Origin: CAYNXB01 sp964401045 | GTDB lineage: Bacteria > Pseudomonadota > Alphaproteobacteria > Sphingomonadales > Sphingomonadaceae | Direction: 5' to 3' | Length of the DNA stretch: 64,000 nt | NCBI GenBank assembly: GCA_964401045.1 | Contig: CAYNXB010000003.1 | Span: 1-64,000, forward strand | Shown here: piece by piece, positions 58,987-64,000 of the stretch | Layout: every line of letters begins with the position of its first letter | Position numbering within the stretch: position 1 is the stretch's first letter | Translations under genes and position numbers: made by a program | The notes under the pieces: generated by a model | The model's input: the letters and a program-made list of their open reading frames with translations, nothing else | What the model was told of the DNA's origin: nothing | Database searches by the model: none

Positions 58987-60561
58987 ATGGATAACAAACC
59001 CTTCGATGTTGTCGGGCGGCGTGCGTTCCTGGGCGTGGCGACCGTCGGAACGGGCGCAGCGCTGCTCGGTGGCGGTTCCTCAGCCCTGGCGGCAACCGCG
59101 GCGGCATCTGCACCGCAAGTCGATTTTCCCGCCGATCCGCGCGCGTTCGCCGGCGGCGGGCCGCTGGCCAACAACCGTGCCGAGGTCGACCTTTTCGATT
59201 GCGAGGTCGAGGGCAAGCTCCCGGCGGACCTCAACGGCGTGTTCTACCGCGTCGGGCCGGATCCGCAGTATCCCAAGCCCGAGAAATACGCCGGCGACAT
59301 CATGTTCGACGGCGAGGGCCACGTGTCGATGTTCCGCATCAAGGATGGGCACGTCGATTACCGCACGCGCTACGCCAAGAACCAGCGGTGGAAAGCGCAG
59401 CACGCCGCCCGGCGCTCGCTGTTCGGGATGTACCGCAACCCGTTGACCGACGATCCCAGCGTCAAGGGCCTCAGCCGCGGCACCGCCAACACGCAGCTGT
59501 TCGTCCACCACAAGAAGCTACTGGTGTTCAAGGAGGACAGCCCGCCGGTCTACATGGACCCATGGACGCTCGATACGCTTGACGATTACTACACCTTCGG
59601 CGGCAAGCTCGACAGCCAGACGCACACCGCGCACCCTAAGATCGACCCGCTGACCGGCGAATATTTCGGCTTCGGCTACGAAGCGAGCGGGTTCCTGTCG
59701 AAGGACATCTTCGTGTTCTCTGCCGACAAGGACGGCAACGTGAACTGGAGCACCAAGGTCCAGGCCCCCTACGCCGGAATGATGCATGACTTCACCGTCA
59801 CCCAGCGACACGTGATCCTGTACCTGACCAACATGGTGGCGGACGAGAACCGGATCAAAGCCGGCGGGGTGCACTTCTCCTACGATTCCACGGCGCCGTG
59901 CTACCTCGGCGTCATGCGCCGCGGCGGCGACGGCAAGGACCTCAAGTGGTTCACCGGCCCCAACCTGTTCTGCACCCATGTGATGGGCGCGTGGTCGGAC
60001 GGCGACAAGGTCACGGTCGATTGGGACGGGGGCGAGGGCAACCAGTTCCCGTTCTTCCCCAGCCTGCATGAGCCGTTCGACCCGGTGAAGGGCACCGGCT
60101 ACCTGCGCCGCTTCACCGTCGATCTATCGAGCAGGAGCAATGACCGCTTCCAGAGCGAGACGATCTACCCCGAAGTCACCGGCGTGCTTTCACGGCAGGA
60201 CGATCGCTTCCACACACTGCCCTACCGCTACGGCTACCTCAACGGCTTCGGGCCCAAGGGCGGCTGGTGGGTCATCGACCACCAGGAGAAGAAGACGCAA
60301 CTCGCGTCGGTGCCCGACTATTCGCTGTCGGAGATGACTTTTGTGCCCCGTCGGCACGATGCGCCCGAAGGCGACGGCTATCTGGTCGGCATCGGATCGA
60401 GTCAGAAGGAAAGCGGGCGTTCCGACCTGATCCTGTTCGATACCCGGCACCTCGCCGAAGGGCCGGTCGCGCGGGTCAAGATGCCGTTCAAGGTGGTCGG
60501 CCAAGTGCACGGCTTCTGGGCCGATGCGCGCGACCTGCCGGAGCCGCCGGCAGCCCTATGA
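58987..60561 (+). CDS. Tat-exported carotenoid/lignostilbene-type oxygenase
   Basis: A 524-residue carotenoid-cleavage-oxygenase-family protein. The four iron His ligands are visible at about His216 (THTAHPKID), His267 (MMHDFTV), His331 (CTHVMG) and His508 (GQVHGFW). The N-terminus carries a Tat leader (GRRAFLGVATVG, cleavage near AATAAA), which is unusual because most family members are cytoplasmic. Lignostilbene and isoeugenol oxygenases in sphingomonads split phenylpropanoid or stilbene double bonds into aldehydes. ATG 58987 is used; the frame opens at 58936. It overlaps the PQQ dehydrogenase gene by 4 bases. Confidence 0.85.
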   Translation: MDNKPFDVVGRRAFLGVATVGTGAALLGGGSSALAATAAASAPQVDFPADPRAFAGGGPLANNRAEVDLFDCEVEGKLPADLNGVFYRVGPDPQYPKPEKYAGDIMFDGEGHVSMFRIKDGHVDYRTRYAKNQRWKAQHAARRSLFGMYRNPLTDDPSVKGLSRGTANTQLFVHHKKLLVFKEDSPPVYMDPWTLDTLDDYYTFGGKLDSQTHTAHPKIDPLTGEYFGFGYEASGFLSKDIFVFSADKDGNVNWSTKVQAPYAGMMHDFTVTQRHVILYLTNMVADENRIKAGGVHFSYDSTAPCYLGVMRRGGDGKDLKWFTGPNLFCTHVMGAWSDGDKVTVDWDGGEGNQFPFFPSLHEPFDPVKGTGYLRRFTVDLSSRSNDRFQSETIYPEVTGVLSRQDDRFHTLPYRYGYLNGFGPKGGWWVIDHQEKKTQLASVPDYSLSEMTFVPRRHDAPEGDGYLVGIGSSQKESGRSDLILFDTRHLAEGPVARVKMPFKVVGQVHGFWADARDLPEPPAAL

Positions 60562-62642
60562 GGTCGAAGGGCTGGATCGCCTGGGCGGCTGCCGCCGCCG
60601 TCGCGCTGCTGGCGCAACCGTTCGCGTTGGCGGCGGACGGGCCGGCGTGGGTGGACGACGCCCGGATGCGCGCGGCCGACGCCGATCCCGGCCAATGGAT
60701 GGCCACAGGCCGCACTTACGGCGAGCAGCACTACAGCCCGCTGGACCAGATCAACCCGGGCAACGTCTCCCGGCTCGGCCTCGCGTGGTACGCGGACATC
60801 AACACCACCCGCGGAATGGAGGCGACCCCGCTGGCGATCGACGGCGTGCTCTATAACGTGCAGCCGTGGAATATCGTCACCGCCTATGACGGCAAGACCG
60901 GCAAGGTGCTGTGGACCTACGATCCGCAAGTTCCGCTCAAGTATGGCCGGCTGGCGTGCTGCGACATCGTCTCGCGCGGTCTCGCGGCATGGAAGGGCCG
61001 GATCTACGTCGCCACGCTCGACGGGCGACTGATCGCGCTGGACGCCAGGACTGGCAAGCCGGTGTGGTCCGAACTGACGGTCGACAATTCCAGGAACTAC
61101 ACCATCACCGGTGCGCCGCGGGTCTATGACGGCAAGGTCCTGATCGGCAACGGCGGCGCTGAGCTTGGCGTGCGCGGCTATGTCTCGGCCTATGATGCGG
61201 CGAGCGGCAAGCTTCTATGGCGTTTTCATACGGTTCCGGGCGATCCTTCGCTCGGGTTCGAGAATGACGCTATGGAAAAGGCCGCCAAGACCTGGACCGG
61301 CGAGTGGTGGAAATACGGTGGCGGCGGCACCGTGTGGGATTCGATTTCGTACGATCCAGAGCTAGGCCTGGTCTACATCGGCACCGGCAACGGCGCGCCA
61401 TGGGCGCGGCACTGGCGCAGCCCGGGCGGCGGGGACAATCTGTTCCTCGCCTCGATCGTTGCGCTCGATGCGCGCACCGGCGAATATCGCTGGCATTACC
61501 AGACCACGCCGGGCGAGGAATGGGACTACACCGCCACCCAGCAAATGATCCTGGCGGACGTGCCGATCGACGGGAAAGTCCGCAAGGTCATCATGCAGGC
61601 GCCGAAGAACGGCGTATTCTACGTGCTCGACCGTGAGACAGGGAAGCTGCTGAGCGCGAAGAACTTCGTTCCGATCAACTGGGCTAAAGGGATCGACATG
61701 CGCACCGGGCGGCCGGTGGAAAACCCGAGCGCGCGCTACGGCAAGGAGCCGGTGCTGGTCTCGCCGAGCGCGGGCGGCGCGCACAACTGGAACCCGATGG
61801 CCTATAGCCCGCTCACCGGCCTGGTGTACCTGCCGGTGACCGTCACCTTCATGAGCTATTCGCTGGCCGATAGCTTCGATCCAGCCAAGGGCGGGCTCGG
61901 CACCAGCTTCGCCGGCAACGACAGACAGCGCCTGGCGATGGCCAAGTACGCCGACGCCAACTCGCGCGGCTGGCTCTCGGCATGGGATCCCAAAACCCAG
62001 CGCGAGGTGTGGCGCGGTCCGGCCGAGCAGAAGGGCAGCGGCGGGGTGCTTGCAACCGCTGGCAACCTGGTGTTCCAGGGCACCATCGGCACCAACTTCG
62101 TCGCCTACCGGGCGGACACCGGGGAGAAGGTGTGGGAGATGCCGGTGCAGAACGTGCCGATCTCCGCCCCGATCACCTACCTCGTCGATGGCGAGCAATA
62201 CGTCGCGGTCAATGCGGGATGGGGCGGGGGCCTCGCCCACGTGGAGCGGGCGGCCTATTCGAAGTTGTTTCTCGGCAAGCCGCGCCTGCTGGTGTTCAAG
62301 CTTGGCGGCACCGCCAAGCTGCCTCCGCTGCCGGCCGCGTCGGCCGAAGTGCCTGAACTTTTGCCGCCTCCGGCGCCGACCGCGTCGGCCGAAACGGTCG
62401 CGCGCGGGCAGCAGCTCTACGCCGATCATTGCGCCCTGTGTCACGGCCCGGCGGCACGCGGCGGGATCAAGGACTTGCGCCACATGGCGCCCGAAACGCA
62501 CAAGGATTTCCTCGCCATCGTGATCGGCGGGAAACGCGCGGCCAACGGCATGGCGAGCTTCGCGGACGTGCTGAAGCCTGAGGAGGCTGAAGCGATCCAC
62601 GCCTACCTGATCGCCCGCGCGAACGAGGATTGGGGGTCCTGA
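60558..62642 (+). CDS. quinohemoprotein (PQQ, cytochrome c) alcohol dehydrogenase
   Basis: A 694-residue periplasmic type II PQQ dehydrogenase with a signal peptide ending ALAAD. The eight-bladed PQQ propeller shows the adjacent-cysteine pair Cys134-Cys135 (RLACCDIVSRG) and repeated W-docking segments. The C-terminal cytochrome c has heme motif CALCH (about 625-629) and a Met ligand near 665 (NGMASF). It oxidises alcohols (often aromatic or terpenoid) and passes electrons to the respiratory chain. ATG 60558 overlaps the oxygenase stop. The matching oxygenase and IorAB genes suggest one periplasmic pathway. Confidence 0.88.
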   Translation: MRSKGWIAWAAAAAVALLAQPFALAADGPAWVDDARMRAADADPGQWMATGRTYGEQHYSPLDQINPGNVSRLGLAWYADINTTRGMEATPLAIDGVLYNVQPWNIVTAYDGKTGKVLWTYDPQVPLKYGRLACCDIVSRGLAAWKGRIYVATLDGRLIALDARTGKPVWSELTVDNSRNYTITGAPRVYDGKVLIGNGGAELGVRGYVSAYDAASGKLLWRFHTVPGDPSLGFENDAMEKAAKTWTGEWWKYGGGGTVWDSISYDPELGLVYIGTGNGAPWARHWRSPGGGDNLFLASIVALDARTGEYRWHYQTTPGEEWDYTATQQMILADVPIDGKVRKVIMQAPKNGVFYVLDRETGKLLSAKNFVPINWAKGIDMRTGRPVENPSARYGKEPVLVSPSAGGAHNWNPMAYSPLTGLVYLPVTVTFMSYSLADSFDPAKGGLGTSFAGNDRQRLAMAKYADANSRGWLSAWDPKTQREVWRGPAEQKGSGGVLATAGNLVFQGTIGTNFVAYRADTGEKVWEMPVQNVPISAPITYLVDGEQYVAVNAGWGGGLAHVERAAYSKLFLGKPRLLVFKLGGTAKLPPLPAASAEVPELLPPPAPTASAETVARGQQLYADHCALCHGPAARGGIKDLRHMAPETHKDFLAIVIGGKRAANGMASFADVLKPEEAEAIHAYLIARANEDWGS

Positions 62643-62667
62643 GGGGCCGAACGAGGGAGAAATACCG

Positions 62668-63267
62668 ATGTCCGTCAGCAAGATCGGCAAGACTGCGCTC
62701 GCCGCAGCGTTGCTCGTCGCCGGAACGCAAGTTTCCGCGCAGGGAGTGACTTCGCCACCGGCCTATTCCCCGACCTACGGCCAGGACCGGGCGGAGATCG
62801 AGGACCTGATGGCGCGCTATCTGTTCGCGATCGATTACTTCGATTGGGATGCCTACGTCGGCACTTTCGCGCCGGACGGCGAGCTTGAGTTCGCCAGAGG
62901 CGTGACAAAAGGCCGCGAGGCGATCCGCACGACGGTGATGGATTTCAGCAAGGGCATCGGAAAGTTCTACCACACCGCGGATGGCAAGCCGGCCAAGCTG
63001 CGCCACGTGATCCTGCAATCGGCGATCCGCGTCGAGGGGGACAAGGCCTGGGCGCGTTCGCTGTGGCTGGAGATGGCGAATCACGGCCCGAACGATGAGC
63101 CGAAGATCGGCACCTACGGTATGTACGAGGACGAGATGGCGCGGATCGACGGCAAGTGGCTGTTCACCCGCCGCAACGTGCTCAACGATTTCCTCAAGGG
63201 CCGCAATACCGGTCCCGGCAATCCCGTGCGCGAAATGGACGCTGCTGCCGCGGCGCTCACGCCCTAG
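62668..63267 (+). CDS. exported SnoaL-like (NTF2-fold) protein
   Basis: A 199-residue protein with signal MSVSKIGKTALAAALLVAGTQVSA and a SnoaL/NTF2-like domain (EIEDLMARYLFAIDYFDWDAYVGTFAPDGELEF near the N-terminus; GKWLFTRRNVLNDF at the end). Family members are small cone-shaped binding or isomerase/dehydratase proteins. ATG 62668 follows GAGGGAGA. It lies between the PQQ dehydrogenase and the IorA gene, so it may bind or process a pathway intermediate; this is inference. Confidence 0.7.
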   Translation: MSVSKIGKTALAAALLVAGTQVSAQGVTSPPAYSPTYGQDRAEIEDLMARYLFAIDYFDWDAYVGTFAPDGELEFARGVTKGREAIRTTVMDFSKGIGKFYHTADGKPAKLRHVILQSAIRVEGDKAWARSLWLEMANHGPNDEPKIGTYGMYEDEMARIDGKWLFTRRNVLNDFLKGRNTGPGNPVREMDAAAAALTP

Positions 63268-63339
63268 GCAGCGGGACCAAATCAACGTAGTATCACCGCG
63301 CCTCTCCTCAGGGGCGTTACGAAAATGTGGAGGGTACAC

Positions 63340-63819
63340 ATGGCCGTCAAGGTCAGGATCAACGGCGTTACGCACAGCGTGGACGTTCCGGAAGACATGC
63401 CGCTGCTGTGGGTGCTGCGCAATGAGCTGGGCATGGTCGGGACCAAGTTCGGTTGCGGCGTAGGCCTGTGCGGCGCTTGCACGGTGCACGTCGATGGCGT
63501 GGCGCAGCGCAGCTGCTCGCTGCCGGTCGGCTCGCTCAAGGGCGAAGTGACCACGATCGAAGCGCTCGGTGAGAGCGCGGTGGGCAAGGCGTTGCAGGAA
63601 GCCTGGCTCGAGGTCGACGTGATGCAGTGCGGCTATTGCCAGGCCGGCCAGCTGATGAACGCCAGCGCGCTGCTCGAACGCAACCCGGCCCCGACCGAGC
63701 GCCAGATCGATGCGGCGATGAACGGAAACATCTGCCGCTGCGCCTGCTACGGGCGGATCCACACCGCGATCACCCAGGTCGCCTCGGCCAAGCTCGCGAA
63801 GGAGCCGGCCGATGTCTGA
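63340..63819 (+). CDS. [2Fe-2S] subunit of a molybdenum oxidoreductase (IorA type)
   Basis: A 159-residue iron-sulphur subunit with two [2Fe-2S] clusters: the plant-type set Cys39, Cys44, Cys47, Cys59 and the second set Cys97, Cys100, Cys132, Cys134 (GYCQAGQ ... NICRCACY). ATG 63340 follows GGAGGG. It has the length and motifs of isoquinoline 1-oxidoreductase alpha (IorA) and similar aldehyde-oxidising enzymes that feed electrons to cytochromes rather than FAD. It overlaps the molybdenum-subunit gene by 8 bases. Confidence 0.85.
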   Translation: MAVKVRINGVTHSVDVPEDMPLLWVLRNELGMVGTKFGCGVGLCGACTVHVDGVAQRSCSLPVGSLKGEVTTIEALGESAVGKALQEAWLEVDVMQCGYCQAGQLMNASALLERNPAPTERQIDAAMNGNICRCACYGRIHTAITQVASAKLAKEPADV

Positions 63820-64000
63820 TACGCTGACACAAGACCGCATGGCGCTCTCGCGCCGCACGCTGCTCAAGGCGGGTGCCCTCGCCGGTGGCGGGCTGATGCT
63901 GTCGGCCGCGATCCCGATGGTGGCCCGCGCTGCGGTGGGCGGCGCGCCCAGTCAGGCGACGCTCAACGCGTTCATCTCGATCGCGCCGGATAACACCATC
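63812..64000 (+). CDS. molybdenum-cofactor subunit (IorB type), truncated by window end
   Basis: The first 63 residues of a large subunit, beginning MSDTLTQDRMALSRRTLLKAGALAGGG, a Tat leader with the twin Arg in LSRRTLLK. This start, directly overlapping IorA, is characteristic of periplasmic xanthine-oxidase-type molybdo-enzymes such as isoquinoline or aldehyde oxidoreductases. The rest, including the cofactor-binding region, lies beyond the window. Confidence 0.75.
   Translation, partial: MSDTLTQDRMALSRRTLLKAGALAGGGLMLSAAIPMVARAAVGGAPSQATLNAFISIAPDNTI

Noticed and set aside
1..64000. CRISPR arrays, tRNA/rRNA genes and insertion sequences
   Set aside because: No regularly spaced direct repeats, no cloverleaf or rRNA-like stretch, and no transposase-like frame was seen while reading both strands.

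Overview
The window looks like a chromosomal segment of a high-GC alphaproteobacterium, most likely a sphingomonad (Sphingomonas / Novosphingobium / Sphingobium type). The reasons are the high GC, a TonB-dependent receptor inside a catabolic cluster, frequent GTG and overlapping ATGA/GTGA starts, many aromatic-degradation families, and a PQQ dehydrogenase / IorAB-type periplasmic oxidation module. No tRNA, rRNA, CRISPR array or insertion sequence was seen. Two 100-base runs of N (18867-18966 and 37418-37517) are assembly gaps that fall inside coding sequence.

Region by region. 0-1.6 kb: D-galactonate catabolism (dgoA, dgoK). 1.7-5.5 kb: an envelope operon pairing an MprF/LpiA-type aminoacyl-phosphatidylglycerol synthase with a VirJ/AcvB-like lipoprotein hydrolase and a DUF2147 protein. 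5.7-10.7 kb: a small secreted protein, an aldo/keto reductase, an MFS transporter with a LuxR-type regulator, and a beta-keto acid cleavage enzyme (BKACE). The transporter/regulator operon and the BKACE gene each carry a 20-bp dyad exactly 50 bases before the start codon. 10.8-28.9 kb: a large aromatic-catabolism cluster with three ACMSD-type amidohydrolases, an extradiol dioxygenase, two FAD monooxygenases, two FAH-family hydrolases, two MBL-fold proteins, a Rieske oxygenase, a GST, two MFS transporters, a TonB receptor and a TetR regulator. Seven copies of an 18-bp dyad (ATTC-N10-GAAT) sit before its transcription units.

28.9-36.8 kb: two tandem LuxR HTH-only genes, then an operon that resembles the Fap functional-amyloid system. 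It has two secreted proteins with Asn/Gln/Gly-rich imperfect repeats, a C39-peptidase lipoprotein, accessory secreted proteins, and an outer-membrane protein with an N-terminal coiled coil. It ends with a prolyl-4-hydroxylase-like oxygenase, and the larger repeat protein ends in a run of 12 prolines. 37.3-45.3 kb: a chaperone-usher fimbrial operon with several pilin-like subunits, a hairpin pair before the chaperone gene, a usher, a tip adhesin, a divergent pilin-like gene and a short SARP-like regulator.

45.4-58.9 kb: a PYROXD2-like oxidoreductase, an RND efflux operon, an isochorismatase-family hydrolase, a leucine-dehydrogenase-type enzyme with a coupled small ORF and a divergent Lrp/AsnC regulator, a glycogen-debranching-like enzyme and a GT4 glycosyltransferase. 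59-64 kb: an exported oxidation module with a Tat-signal carotenoid/lignostilbene-type oxygenase, a PQQ/cytochrome c dehydrogenase, a SnoaL-like protein and IorA/IorB-type molybdo-oxidase subunits; IorB runs off the window end.

The most interesting parts are the amyloid-like operon with its prolyl hydroxylase, and the aromatic cluster together with its two visible operator families.
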